A stretch of 64,000 nt of DNA, from the NCBI GenBank assembly GCA_016801845.1, contig CM028922.1, forward strand, positions 5,635,501-5,699,500. The letters run 5' to 3'. A model generated the notes under the pieces. That model was not told the origin of the DNA. It did not search any database and saw nothing but the letters and a program-made list of their open reading frames with translations. A program made the position numbers and the translations under genes. Positions 13,401 to 24,900 of this stretch are shown here, piece after piece. This DNA is from Polydactylus sextarius. Lineage: Eukaryota > Chordata > Actinopteri > Polynemidae. How positions within the stretch are numbered: the stretch's first letter is position 1; the number at the start of each line of letters is the position of its first letter.

Positions 13401-15452
13401 TCCACTTCATCAACATGTTTGTAATGCAGGGGAAGGACATCACTCCTCTCTACCCTGGACAGGTAAACACTGACAGTATCATCTGAGTTTATATCTGTTT
13501 ACATCACCTTTCAATGTATTTTGATCATTTTTATCTTAAATCCACAGACTGGGCTGCAAATTTTCTTAATTGTGATAGCCATGATGTCAGTTCCTGTGCT
13601 GCTGTTAGGAAAACCCTTTTACTTGTATTGGCTGTATCGTGGAGGCAAAGGCCTGCGCAGACGCAGAGTAAGTCTACTCAGAAATACTGTAGTGTCCAGA
13701 CTAAGCAGTTTTGGTTTATGTTTTAGTACTTATGAAGCGCTGCTGTCACTCCTCAGGGTTATGAGAGGGTGAGACGTGTAAGCGAGGACGATAACTCCAC
13801 GGCACCGTCGTATGAAGAGGATGAAGAGGAAGGACTTGATGAAATGACGAGCAAAGAGGCTCTTCCCAAAGAGGTCAGAGATCCACTGTTATCTTTGTCC
13901 TTTTTTGAGGTGTAGGCAGCAAGAGTGCGGTTTGCACAGCTAATGGCAAAAAGTGCTGTGGTTATCAAGATGAGGTTAGTGGCCACAAGAGAGAAAAACA
14001 AAGCGACAACATCATTAGGCAACAGAAAAAAGAGAAAATGATCGAATATGAATCTAATTAAAATTCAATCAGAGTTAATTATGTTCATGGATTTCTAATG
14101 TGTTACTTTAATTGTTTTACAGTTTGACTTTGCCGACGTGCTCTTGCATCAGTCCATACACACCATCGAGTACTGTCTGGGCTGCATCTCCAACACTGCG
14201 TCCTACCTGCGTCTGTGGGCACTCAGCTTGGCTCATGCCCGTAAGTACAGCCACAAAAAGTAAAGTAACACACAGCGATCATTGTTTCTACCGACTTCTA
14301 CCGATTCAATTACCTGTGTGTCTTTGTATACTCTGAGTCTCTGTGGTCTTGTTTTTGAAAATTGATTCAGAGCTCTCTGAGGTGTTGTGGGCCATGGTGA
14401 TGCGCCTGGGTCTGAGGATCACCACAAGAGTTGGAGTAGTGTTTTTGGTTCCTGTATTCGGCCTCTTCGCCACGCTCACCGTTTCCATCCTGCTCATCAT
14501 GGAAGGTTTATCGGCGTTCCTCCACGCTCTCCGCCTCCACTGGTAAGTCTCAAGCGTAGTTCACACCAGCCGACTTTACCAATGATTTGTGAGTCTCGGA
14601 CGCTGCCGTGATCGTTGCGGCGTTCACACTTGGCGACTTGTGTTCCCATGATCGGTAGTGTTCCCACTACAAGACTTCTTGCTGATTGAACTCCCGATAA
14701 CACCGTGATCTCACCAAACTAAACCTCTTTTCATGTGTGAACTAGACAGGATGTAGCCGCTGCTTCTCGTTGTGATTTACAGCTGTTTATTGTTGACGAG
14801 CACCGGCGAAGACGCTGCCTCCGACGCAGACTAAACCGGTTAACCACCATGTAAACATCACAGCAACATGTTTCATGGTGGAGCTGAAATCACCAGCAGA
14901 CCTCCTGGTACCGGGTAACATTTGGATCAGATGCGGGGAGTTTGAAGAATCTGAAAATTAAACAAAAACCATTGAAACGTCAGACTTTTAAACAGAAATC
15001 TGAGTGAATCAGTGAGACCGCAGCAGCATTTATCTCACATCCCTCCTCTGATTGGCTGTTGCTCTTTGTCAGTCTCTTTCAAATCCTCCAGTTTTCTAAC
15101 ATGACAGATTTCCAGTCCCAGTCTCTGACGAGATCCTGACGGCCTCTGATGGAGTCGTTAGGACTGACTGTAAATCATTGATAAAGTCGAGCTTCAGTGA
15201 CACCAAATTTTCCTAAAAATTTCAGAAAATATAATATAAATGTTGCAACACAGGAGGAGGTATAGTCTTGTCTTGTCTTTTTCCCATCATGTAAGGCAGC
15301 GTTGACTTGTTAAAGTGCTCTAACTTGTCTCTTTACACTTAATTTCAAGGGTGGAGTTTCAGAACAAATTCTACCACGGGACCGGCGTCAAGTTTGTGCC
15401 CTTTGACTTCTCCCTCCTGCCGTCTGTTTTTGAGCAAGATGGCTTGCTTTAA
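6751..15452 (+). CDS. atp6v0a2: V-type proton ATPase 116 kDa subunit a, isoform 2 type (20 exons, 846 aa)
   Basis: Coding exons: 6751-6861, 7141-7219, 7491-7588, 9513-9650, 10043-10140, 10233-10359, 10573-10655, 10753-10846, 10935-11147, 11299-11449, 11557-11696, 11790-11947, 12039-12129, 12280-12398, 13252-13462, 13548-13667, 13757-13873, 14123-14240, 14371-14542 and 15350-15452. All phases join. The product is the membrane a subunit of the V-ATPase Vo sector, which forms the proton half-channels next to the c ring. The N-terminus (FRSEEMCLAQLFLQSG, GELGLVEFRD) and the MMGLFSIYTGLIYNDCFSK block are closest to isoform a2, the Golgi/endosome form. The cytosolic half spans about residues 1-385 and the multi-pass half follows. 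The essential channel arginine lies in SYLRLWALSLAHA at about R746, equivalent to yeast Vph1 Arg735. Human a2 is 856 aa, so length is normal. A fish a/b duplicate is possible. Confidence 0.94.
12832..12846 (+). promoter_or_regulatory. CTCF-like motif
   Basis: CCAGTAGGTGGCGTA in intron 14 of atp6v0a2 fits the vertebrate CTCF core CCASYAGRKGGC closely. This is a motif match only; occupancy is unknown. Confidence 0.35.
14543..15349. other. last intron of atp6v0a2 with a GC-richer, repeat-like block
   Basis: Positions about 14550-14880 contain phrases such as GCGTTCACACTTGGCGACTTG and TTCACACCAGCCGACTTT. These resemble dispersed teleost repeats that mention 'gcgttcacac'. No coding potential or clear termini were found, so repeat class is left open. 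Confidence 0.25.
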
Positions 15453-17164
15453 AAAAAATAAATAAATAAGGAACTCTGAAGTGCTGGATATGAATTGGAA
15501 GCAGACTTTATAAACAGGACGGACGCTGGAAGCTGGAACAATTCACACTGTGACAACAAACCTTCGAGACAGTGGATTGAAACTCACTCTTGTAGCAATG
15601 TTTTTCACCATGACAATTTTTAAAAATGTTATCGGCTGTGCTGACTGCCTTACTACTACCGTACCCAGCAAACCTCTGAGTATACAGAGGTTCAAAACTC
15701 TCGTTCTGTTATTTTAATTTTTAGGTGAGATAAAGCTCAACACTACTTGTCACACCAGTTGGGTGAATTGAACTAATTTAATTTGCATTGTGCTGTGTAT
15801 ACTGGTTTTGTATTATTTGCAACATGGTATTTAAAATGAACGGTTATACAGTGCAATGTAAAGTTTTAAATATATTACAGCAACAATCTAGTGCAGACCA
15901 TATCAAGCATCCTGACGTAGTGCCATAGAGATTTATTTCTGATGGTGATATGGTGATGCCTTCTGGGTTTTTTTATTTTATTTTATTTTATTTTTTATTT
16001 GATCTGCTCCACCGTGCAATGAAATCTTAAAAAAAAAAAAAAGAAAAGAAAAGAAAAAGAAAAAAAAGTCGACCCTTTTTGTGAGGCATACTGTCACAAA
16101 GCACTTTGCAGAAATGATTGTACAATTTAAAGTTTTCACTACTGACTGTGATGATGCCAAATGGAAAAATAATAATAATAATAATAATAATCAACTGTTA
16201 ACTGTTTGCTTCTTTACTTATTAATGCATTTATTTAAACTGGAACTCCCCTGTAACCGATAGAAAAAATGTCAAATACTCCAGAGGAATCAAGAAGAAGC
16301 CTTAGGTCTTTCTTTGATGATATCGCTTATTGCATTTGTTAACGATATTTAATCATTGGTATTTATTTAAATTATCGTCTGTACAAGAGTCGAATATTTT
16401 ACCATTTTGATGTGTTGAATAAAGGTTTTGAGAAATGCAAGCAAATAAAGGATTCACGTTCATGCCATTTTTAAAAATATTTTATTAGCGATTTCATTTA
16501 TTTTGAGCAGTAATTTCCTAATTGATAACAAGGATTTACTTCAATAATCATCAGTCATCGCAATTAATTTACAGGCTGCCTCTAAACAAGAGGAGGGATA
16601 GTGTTTACAAAGCTCCTTTATTAACACAATTGTGTTTATCACCACATTATAGTGATGCCAGCGAGTTTTTAATCTAACGGGGCTCATGATCACTGGGTTA
16701 CCTGCAAAAGATGCAACATAGATAATAAACAGCGATGAAGAGGAACAAAACAATTTAATTCTGAAAAAAAAAAATGTTTTGTCTTAAATTTCTGAATCCT
16801 GAATAGAAAATTTCCACAGTTCATCTAAAGACTATTACACATTTTTCTTCAATTTAATTTTAATTCTCTTAAAAAGAAAAAAAAAAAAGAAAAACCTTAT
16901 ATTTTAAAATAAACAAACAAATAAACAAACAAATAAACATCCTGCATTTTACACGTTAATTAAAAATATCCTGTGCAAGTATAATCAAGAAAACTTACAT
17001 TTTCATCATAAAATAAGCTGATATTTTCATTTCTATATGATATTATATACCTTATAATACATATTCCCCCTTAATTTCCTTTTTCTTTATTTTATTGATG
17101 TATAAATTATCGCTTGACTCATTAAAACATCATAAAAAATCCATATAGTTTGATAACAAACACC
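15453..17164. other. atp6v0a2 3' UTR and AT-rich intergenic DNA
   Basis: The 3' UTR probably ends near AATAAA at 16418-16423, with a second AATAAA about 20 bp further on. An (AAT)n tract lies near 16168-16190, and A-rich and T-rich runs occur at 15960-16070. From about 16450 to 17164 I see only AT-rich sequence, part of which may be the far end of the MITE listed next. Confidence 0.5.
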
Positions 17165-17290
17165 TGTTTAGGAAGGATTAGGAAGTATAGCATTAGTTTG
17201 AAGGCACATCAGTGTGTTTACATGTATAATCTTGTATCTGTAGAATAATTTCCTCTGAAATACAGTGAAGAGGAAGTAGGACAGTAAATA
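17165..17290 (-). mobile_element. left fragment of a teleost hAT-like MITE, split by the Helentron-like pair
   Basis: Reverse-complemented, this reads CTTCCTCTTCACTGTATTTC followed by AGAGGAAAT. It resembles the interior of a very common fish MITE (recalled as CTACTCCACTACATTTCAGA). The start and terminal repeat of the same family, also on the minus strand, reappear at 21211-21290, across the 3.9 kb insertion. The left boundary is uncertain. Confidence 0.4.
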
Positions 17291-19226
17291 ACTAGACAAT
17301 TCCCCTGCGGGAAATCGCGAGAGTGATGCAGTGGCCGCAGCAGTCTGCGCTAAGAAAAAGCGATATGATAGTATGATGTTGTGGTGCAATTATATGACAT
17401 GATGCTAAGATGGCGTCGCCAATCCTTTCACCAATCATCATATGAGGAAAGGTAGGAGGAAAGGAAGGATGATTGGTGAAATGATTGGTGAATTGGATTG
17501 GTGATTATGGTAAGAAAGGAAGGAAAGGAAGGAAGGATGATTGGTGAAATGGATTGGTGAAATGATTGGCGACTAGCGTCGCCAATCATTTCATTCTTGT
17601 AAGAAAGGAATGAAAGGAAAGGTCAATCATTTCACCAATCAATTCACCAATCATCATATGAGGAAAGGAAGAAGGGAAATGATTGGCGACTATCGTCGCC
17701 AATCATTTCATTATGCTAAGAAAAGGAAGAAAAGTAAGGGAAGGATGGATGATTGGTGAAATGGATTGGCGACTAGCGTCGCCAATCATTTCATTGTACT
17801 AAGAAAGGAAGAAAAGTAAGGGAAGGAAGGATGATTGGTGAAATGATTGGCGACTAGCGTCGCCAATCATTTCATTGTACTAAGAAAGGAAGAAAAGTAA
17901 GGGAAGGAAGGATGATTGGTGAAATGATTGGCGACTATAAATGGCCAATCATTTCACCAATCATCATATGAGGAAAAATGATCAGATAAGATGACAAAGA
18001 AATTATTTCGCGACTAGCGTCGCGAATATTTCCTCCTCATTCGCAAATTATGTCATGAAAACTTCAGGTTTGGATAAGAAAGTAATAGTCTCGCCAAGAC
18101 GCACGTTTTGATATATCATTTGTCTATGTGTGATCAACTGTCATGAAGTTATTAATGTTCAAAGTAGCTGCTGAAGCAGCTGCTTCACTAAGGACACACA
18201 TAGAAACTCACACGCACACACACGCGCACCTGCTGCCTAACTGACACCGGTTGCCGTGGTGACGGTGCTTCACAGTTGCCTGAGAGGCGGCAAAAGATCA
18301 GAGAAAACGCTCAAATCCACACCTCGAACTACCTCGATTTTTTCAAAAAGTAAAGCAGATATCCCCAAAAAAATTTCAGATTTGCAGCTACAAGGCTTTC
18401 GTGAACACAGAGATGTGTTTTTTTTCTTCCTAGTGTCAAAAATGTGGACACTAGAGCGAGTAACATTTCTGCTTTTTTCATTAAAACCTTCGCTGGATTA
18501 ACATGGGACCCAATGAGGCGGTTAGGGTGTGCTCTTGTCACTTTGAGGCTTCCCATTCAAAAACTGTAAATCCTGTCGTTTAGGTAGACACATTGTGGGA
18601 ATCAGGACGAGTGTGACTACAATTTTGGAGAATATTATATGTGTAGAGTGAAATTTGAGGCCGTGAGCGCAGTTTTAGTGAGAAATTTAGAGGATATTTT
18701 TTCACCCTCTCTCCACTCTAGGCGGTGTGGGTCTCACTCTAGCCTTGAACATTCCGACCACATACACATTCATTGGAAAAACTAAAATTTACAAAAATCG
18801 ATCATGTTGAATGATTTGTGACTGATAGAAAAGTATTCAACCTAGCAAAAATGTTGAATGATACATCCACACAGGAGGCTTTTGTCTCCATTTGACAGCT
18901 GGAATGAGGTCTCTAGGTCAAAGTATGCCAGAGCAGTAGATGTTTGAATGTTTGTGTATTTTTTGACTTTCTCCCATTGGAAATGAATGGGAAAATTTCA
19001 GTGAATTTTTCGCGACTACGTCGCGAAAAATTCATATTCTGTAGAGAAAAGTAATAGCATAGCGAGTCCGATCGAGCCGCACGTTTTGGTGTATTTTTTG
19101 TCTGTGTGCGATGAGGCCTTATTGAGTTATTCGAAATCGAAAATCTTACGGAAGATGAAGAAGTTTAATAATAAGAAGAAACGCGCAGAATAACAATAGT
19201 TTGCAATGCGTAGCACTGCATCACTA
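17291..19226 (-). mobile_element. non-autonomous Helentron/Helitron2-like element, copy A
   Basis: On the minus strand the element starts TTAGTGATGCAGTGC and ends in a hairpin TTCCC-GCAG-GGGAA followed by TTGTCTAG. An inward partner of the 5' repeat, CACTGCATCACT, sits about 25 bp before that end. A terminal 5' repeat with a subterminal 3' partner and a 3' hairpin is the asymmetric inverted-repeat layout described for Helentron/Helitron2 elements. No Rep or helicase frame is present. The inside holds a minisatellite of GATTGGCGAC palindromes (17455-17960) and about 1.2 kb of unique filler. The 1936-bp unit is followed directly by copy B, head-to-tail. Class assignment rests on terminal structure and on recall of fish Helitron 5' ends. 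Confidence 0.65.
17455..17960. repeat. palindromic minisatellite in copy A
   Basis: Imperfect units of about 75-85 bp contain GGAAGGATGATTGGTGAAAT, then an inverted repeat GATTGGCGAC-TAGC-GTCGCCAATC (for example 17564-17587). A purine-rich AAGAAAGGAAGAAAAGTAAG spacer follows. The central four bases vary (TAGC or TATC). Confidence 0.85.
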
Positions 19227-19374
19227 ACTAGACAATTCCCCTGCGGGAAATCGCGAGAGTGATGCAGTGGCCGCAGCAGTCTGCGCTAACATGCTACGAT
19301 GCTATGATGATGTGACACTATGATGCTATGGCGACTGGCGTCACCAATCATTTCACCAATCATCATATGGGGGA

Positions 19375-19925
19375 AGGTAGGAGGAAAGGAAGGATGATTG
19401 ATGAAATGATTGGTGAATTGGATTGGTGATTATGGTAAGAAAGGAAGGAAAGGAAGGAAGGATGATTGGTGAAATGGATTGGTGATTATGGTAAGAAAGG
19501 AAGGAAAGGAAGGAAGGATGATTGGTGAAATGGATTGGTGAAATGATTGGCGACTAGCGTGCGCAATCATTTCATTCTTATGAAAAAGGAATGAAAGGAA
19601 AGGTCAATCATTTCACCAATCAATTCACCAATCATCATATGAGGAAAGGAAGAAGGGAAATGATTGGCGACTAGCGTCGCCAATCATTTCATTATACTAA
19701 GAAAGGAGAGAAAGTAAGGGAGGGAAGGATGATTGGTGAAATGATTGGCGACTATCGTCGCCAATCATTTCACCAATCGCCATTATTGGTAAAATGATTG
19801 GCGACTAGCGTCGCCAATCATTTCATTATACTAAGAAAGGAAGAAAAGTAAGGGAAGGATGGATGATTGGCGACTATCGTCGCCAATCATTTCACCAATC
19901 ATCATATGAGGGAAATGATCAGATA
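19375..19925. repeat. palindromic minisatellite in copy B
   Basis: The same unit type as in copy A, with a different order and number of units, including one degenerate palindrome at about 19550-19575. Independent expansion or contraction after the duplication explains the difference. Confidence 0.85.
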
Positions 19926-21118
19926 AGATGATAAAGCAATTATTCGCGACTAGCGTCGCGAATATTTCCTCCTCATTCGCAAATTATGCCATGAAAAATT
20001 TGGGTTTGGATAAAAAAAAAGTAATAGTCTCGCCAAGACGCACGTTTTGATATATCATTTGTCTATGTGTGATCAACTGTCATGAAGTTATTAATGTTCA
20101 AAGCAGCTACTTTACTAAGGACACACATAGAAACTCACACGCACACACACGCGCACCTGCTGCCTAACTGACACCGGTTGCCGTGGTGACTGTGCTTCAC
20201 AGTTGCCTGAGAGGCGGCAAACGATCAGAGAAAACGCTCAAATCCACACCTCGAACTACCTCGTTTTTTTCAAAAAGTAAAGCAGATATCCCAAAAAAAA
20301 TTTCAGATTTGCAGCTACAAGGCTTTCGTGAACACAGAGATGTGTTTTTTTCTTCCTAGTGTCAAAAATGTGGACACTAGAGCGAGTAACATTTCTGCTT
20401 TTTTCATTAAAACCTTCGCTGGATTAACATGGGACCCAATGAGGCGGTTAGGGTGTGCTCTTGTCACTTTGAGGCTTCCCATTCAAAAACTGTAAATCCT
20501 GTCGTTTAGGTAGACACATTGTGGGAATCAGGACGAGTGTGACTACAATTTTGGAGAATATTATATGTGTAGAGTGAAATTTGAGGCCGTGAGCGCAGTT
20601 TTAGTGAGAAATTTTGAGGATATTTTTTCACCCTCTCTCCACTCTAGGCGGTGTGGCCCTCACTCTAGCGCGAACATTCCGACCACATACACACTCATTG
20701 GAAAAACTAAAATTTACAAAAATCGATCATGGTGAATGATCGTCGACTGATCGAAAAGTATTCAACCTAGCAAAAATGTTGAATGATACATCCACACAGG
20801 AGGCTTTTGTCTCCATTTGACAGCTGGAATGAGGTCTCTAGGTCAAAGTATGCCAGAGCAGTAGATGTTTGAATGTTTGTGTATTTTTTGACTTTCTCCC
20901 ATTGGAAATGAATGGGAAAATTTCAGTGAATTTTTCGCGACTACGTCGCGAAAAATTCATATTCTGTAGAGAAAAGTAATAGCATAGCGAGTCCGATCGA
21001 GCCGCACGTTTTGGTGTATTTTTTGTCTGTGTGCGATGAGGCCTTATTGAGTTATTCGAAATCGAAAATCTTACGGAAGATGAAGAAGTTTAATAATAAG
21101 AAGAAACGCGCAGAATAA

Positions 21119-21180
21119 CAATAGTTTGCAGTGCTTCGCACTGCAAACTATTGACTCCATAGCTTTGCTATGGAGTCAAT
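21119..21180. repeat. two overlapping perfect hairpins at the end of copy B
   Basis: Hairpin 1 (21119-21153) has 16-bp arms CAATAGTTTGCAGTGC with loop TTC. Hairpin 2 (21150-21180) has 14-bp arms ATTGACTCCATAGC with loop TTT. Copy A has only one imperfect hairpin at the same place. Confidence 0.85.
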
Positions 21181-21210
21181 AGTTTGCAATGCGTAGCACT
21201 GCATCACTAA

Positions 21211-21290
21211 TTAAGTACAAGTAATCTGTACTGTAGTAGTAGTAGTATAGTACTTGAGTAAATGTACTTAGTTATATTCCAACACTTGTC
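21211..21290 (-). mobile_element. right fragment (terminal repeat end) of the split hAT-like MITE
   Basis: Reverse-complemented, this begins CAAGTGTTGGAATATAACTA and continues AGTACATTTACTCAAGTACT. That is the terminal repeat of the abundant fish MITE also present at 52896-53210. The element breaks at 21210, where Helentron-like copy B starts. Confidence 0.55.
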
Positions 21291-21652
21291 CTGGTTTTAT
21301 TGCTGAAATGATATATTATTATTATTATTATTATTATTATAACAGCCAGTATTCTTCCTCTTTCCCTCACTGACTCTCGCAATGGTGCAGAAAAACGCAG
21401 TCAACGCCATATGTCACATGCACGCATGCACGCACGCGCAGGGGCACACACACACACACACACACACACACAGATCTGCACCCATATGCTACAATCCTGT
21501 GATAAGGACGTCATCATGAGCTCCTCTCTCACATCCACAGGCTTTAATATTACACGCAGTGAACGTGCAGGATCCACCGCTGAATACTTTCATTTAATGA
21601 TGCAGTTTATTGTCTTGTTTTAGCTGAAGAGAAGGGGATAGGTTTTATATTT

Positions 21653-21683
<31 letters not shown>

Positions 21684-21911
21684 GAAAAAGAAAAAAAGAA
21701 AACACCCTCAACTATCACAGGGTGGAGAAAGCGGTACTTAGCAAGAGTGGCATCGCTTCCGCAAACAGCTGCAAGCTAACCGGACCGTTAGCGGCTAAGC
21801 TAAGCTAACGGTCCAGCTGTTGACAGGAGGCAGTAACTCCTCTCAAACTACCCTGCGGCTCTCTCCCCCACATCACCCGCTGCAGTAACGGTTTCCGGCC
21901 GAGAGGAGCAA
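21291..21911. other. osbp2 upstream region with microsatellites
   Basis: An (ATT)n tract lies at about 21312-21340, (CA)n at 21445-21472 and (TTTA)n at 21649-21680. A GC-richer stretch from about 21720 to the osbp2 start has the repeated words GCTAAGCTAACGGTCC. This is the likely osbp2 promoter and 5' UTR. Confidence 0.55.
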
Positions 21912-24900
21912 ATGAACGAGCTGGTGAAGTGTTTACCCTCTCCGACCCTGCCGGGGCTCCACCTGCCGTGTTTGGACGCCTACAAAGGCTGGCTCTTTAA
22001 ATGGACCAACTACCTGAAGGGCTACCAGCGGCGGTGGTTCGTCCTCAGTAACGGCCTGCTGTCCTACTACAGGTAACGGCCACTAACGGTCACTAACGGT
22101 CTCCACGACCCACCAATTTATTCCCTGAATAATAATAATTTTTTAAATTAATTTCTAACGCACCTTCATACAGCTGGGGTTCTGCTGAAATGTTTTATTT
22201 TATTTTTTAAAATGTTAAATTAAACTTTTTTTTTTTTTTTTTTTGGTCCGGTTGAGGAGAGAGCGTCATGTCAGTCCAGCAAAAACAAAAACCACCTGAG
22301 TCATAGCTACAAGATGAAAAATGATTATTTAGTCATAAAAATAACTATTGATTTAAAGCTATATTGATGCAACGGTGTTGTTTTAATTTATATTTTATTC
22401 ATTTCATTAAAAATACATATATATATAATGAAATAAAGGTTGAATTAAGTATTAAAATGTAGCATATAACTAAATGAATATGCATTTTAATAATGACAGA
22501 TTTGTTTATACATTGCGAACCTTTATGAAATAGTAAAAACTGTAGTTTAAAACAGTTAATGTTATAAACAGAGTAGTAGGAAGTGAAAGAGGATATGAGA
22601 AATGTATATTTTCCCATTTGTCTCTTTAGAAAAAAAAACTACTGAGGTTTTTTTTTTTTTTCACACACTTATTGCAAAGTTATTTTAACCCTCTAATGCC
22701 TTAGACATTAAATGATAATATCTAATGAATTAGTTAAATTAATTTATTTCATTTTATTTTATTTGATACATGTTGATCCTTTTGCAGAGGTCTCATGAAG
22801 AAACGATGATACAGCTGGCACTAAAGGGTTAATAATAAACAACATTAAGATTATTATTTATTCAGAAACTATTTGATAAATTAACTATTATTAACAACTT
22901 TTTTTCTTCTTCCTCTTCTCAGGACTCAGGCAGAGATGGCTCATACTTGTCGGGGAACCATTCCTTTGGCAACAGCTCACATTGAGGTGGGTGACACCTG
23001 CCACTTGGTGTTAACCAGCGGAGGACGAAGCTACCACCTGAAGGCCACGTCTGAGGGAGAGTGTCAGCGCTGGGTGTCGGCTCTGCAGCAAGCCAAGGCC
23101 AACGCCACGCTCCTGATGCACCACTCAGGTGAGACACGTGGTTCAGTGTGACCTAAATAGCTCATTTATTTTTGCAAAGAAGTCATGTTTCTTCTTTAAA
23201 ACAAGGAAGAAAACTAAGAAATGTGTGCGATAGATGAGAACGAGTTCTTCTTCTTCTTCTTTTCAGAAATAATGTCCCAGAATATGTTCTGAAAAGAAAC
23301 AACATGGCTCTCTCCCGGGAGTCTGAGGTAGACAAACTAATTTTAGCTGCAACCTGAATACAGCTTCTTGCAACTAAGACCCACTTACCTAAATGCATTT
23401 TTTTTTTTTTTTTACCTCTGTGCAGCCTATTGTGTTACACAAACAACAGACCACAAGAGGGCAGTGTTGTCCAAGAGGTTTTAAGGGAGTGTTCGTGCAA
23501 AATCTGCATTTACTCTAATATTTGATCACTTATCCCTTTAGCTATCGTTCTTATGATAATATAACATAATATAATATAATATAAAACATTCCTTGTTTGC
23601 TGATATCCAGCTCTTCAGATAAATCAGGAGAATAGATGCACAGTGTTTTTTTCCTCCGTCTCTTTCTCTCATTTGCACTAATGTGCACAAACTCACATGC
23701 AGCCATCTCGTCTTCCTCCTCCTCCTCCTCCTCCTCCTCTTCCTCCATCTCTCTCCCTCCCACTCTGTCTCCTCTCTCTCTCTCTCTCTGTCTCCTTCAG
23801 TATGACGCCAGTAAAGGCTGAATGAAATGACCTTCCTTTAGACTCCTCCTCCATCTCTGGTAGCGGGAGGGGTAAAAAAAAAAGAAAATAAATAAATAAA
23901 ATAAAAAAAGGAGGAGAGAGAGCAGAAGGGTGTGAGGATTTTCATTGAAAATATTTTTCACCATACACTCTTATGGACAATAGGGAGACATGACTGCAGT
24001 CCTTTCAAACAGTGTCACCTTGTAAGTAACGTGTTTGTCGTTATTTTACAACAACGGAGTACGACCGGTAACGAGAGCTGACTGTGCTTTCATGCTTTTT
24101 GTGTGCAGGTGTGTGTTTTCGTGTGTAATTGTGTGCTTTAGGTGTATGTTTGTGGACTTCGCTTCAAGTTTTTACAATAACTGAATACAGTATTCTGCAC
24201 AAATGAATGCTGAATGAAAAAATTATTGATTTCTCATGGGATCAGAATTTGAGTGAAAGTTAATAAAACGGAACCGTAAATCAACCGTAGACGAGTCTCT
24301 GTCTCGGCCAAGTGTGCCATGTTTGTCTTATTTATTTTTCGACTGATTGAAATCCTTCATTTTCTCAGGATTATTCGATACAGCTGCTAGAGGAATCATT
24401 TGCATGTGAGCACCCTGTGAGTGAGATGAGTAAAGAGGTTTGCACCTGCAGGATGTAAAACCCATTGTTTTCTGTTGCTCTCGGCAGATTAACGTAGTGT
24501 AGAAACCATGACTGTGTGTGAAGTGGTGTGTGAGGTGTGTGTGCTCCATCTGCCATAGCACAGCAAGCTGGGAGTGATTACAGCCAAAAATACTAAACAG
24601 ATATTAAAGAGCCAAGAATATTAGAAGATTTATTTACGTTTCCCAAGTTTAAGAAATTATTTTGAAAGTACTGTCACTCATTTTTGATAAATTAACATCA
24701 CCAAAGCTTTGTATATTAACTCCCTACTGATCTAATGTGTTATTATTAAACAAATGTCGCTAATTGTGTCTGTTACACACTTTTAAAAGCATAATTAATG
24801 AGTTTTTTATGCATGTGCAAACATGAACACTAATACTAATCACTGTGTTTTTGATCTCTGCGTGTTTCTTCTGTAATTACACATTTTTATTGCATTAGCC

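Larger units (their letters stand above)
19227..21210 (-). mobile_element. non-autonomous Helentron/Helitron2-like element, copy B
   Basis: This is a near-identical direct repeat of copy A. The shared start on the plus strand is ACTAGACAATTCCCCTGCGG and the shared end is GTAGCACTGCATCACTAA. Differences are few base changes, a rearranged minisatellite, and about 57 extra bp near the plus-strand end (21119-21180) forming two perfect hairpins. There is no coding capacity, so mobilisation would need an autonomous element elsewhere. Low divergence between the copies implies a recent duplication or tandem insertion. Confidence 0.65.

Noticed and set aside
2516..15452. Functional meaning of nfkbil1 beside a V-ATPase subunit gene
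   Set aside because: Human NFKBIL1 also neighbours a V-ATPase gene (ATP6V1G2), but that is a different, unrelated subunit. Treated as coincidence.
17455..17960. CRISPR-like array of palindromic repeats
   Set aside because: Host genes are vertebrate with introns, spacers are themselves repeated, and the array is inside a transposable element.
18256..18501. 81-codon frame inside the Helentron-like copy A
   Set aside because: Copy B has small indels in the same stretch that change the frame, and no domain is recognisable. Treated as non-coding.
23551..23821. Poly-Glu and poly-Ser frames in osbp2 intron 2
   Set aside because: Both come from the CCT microsatellite.
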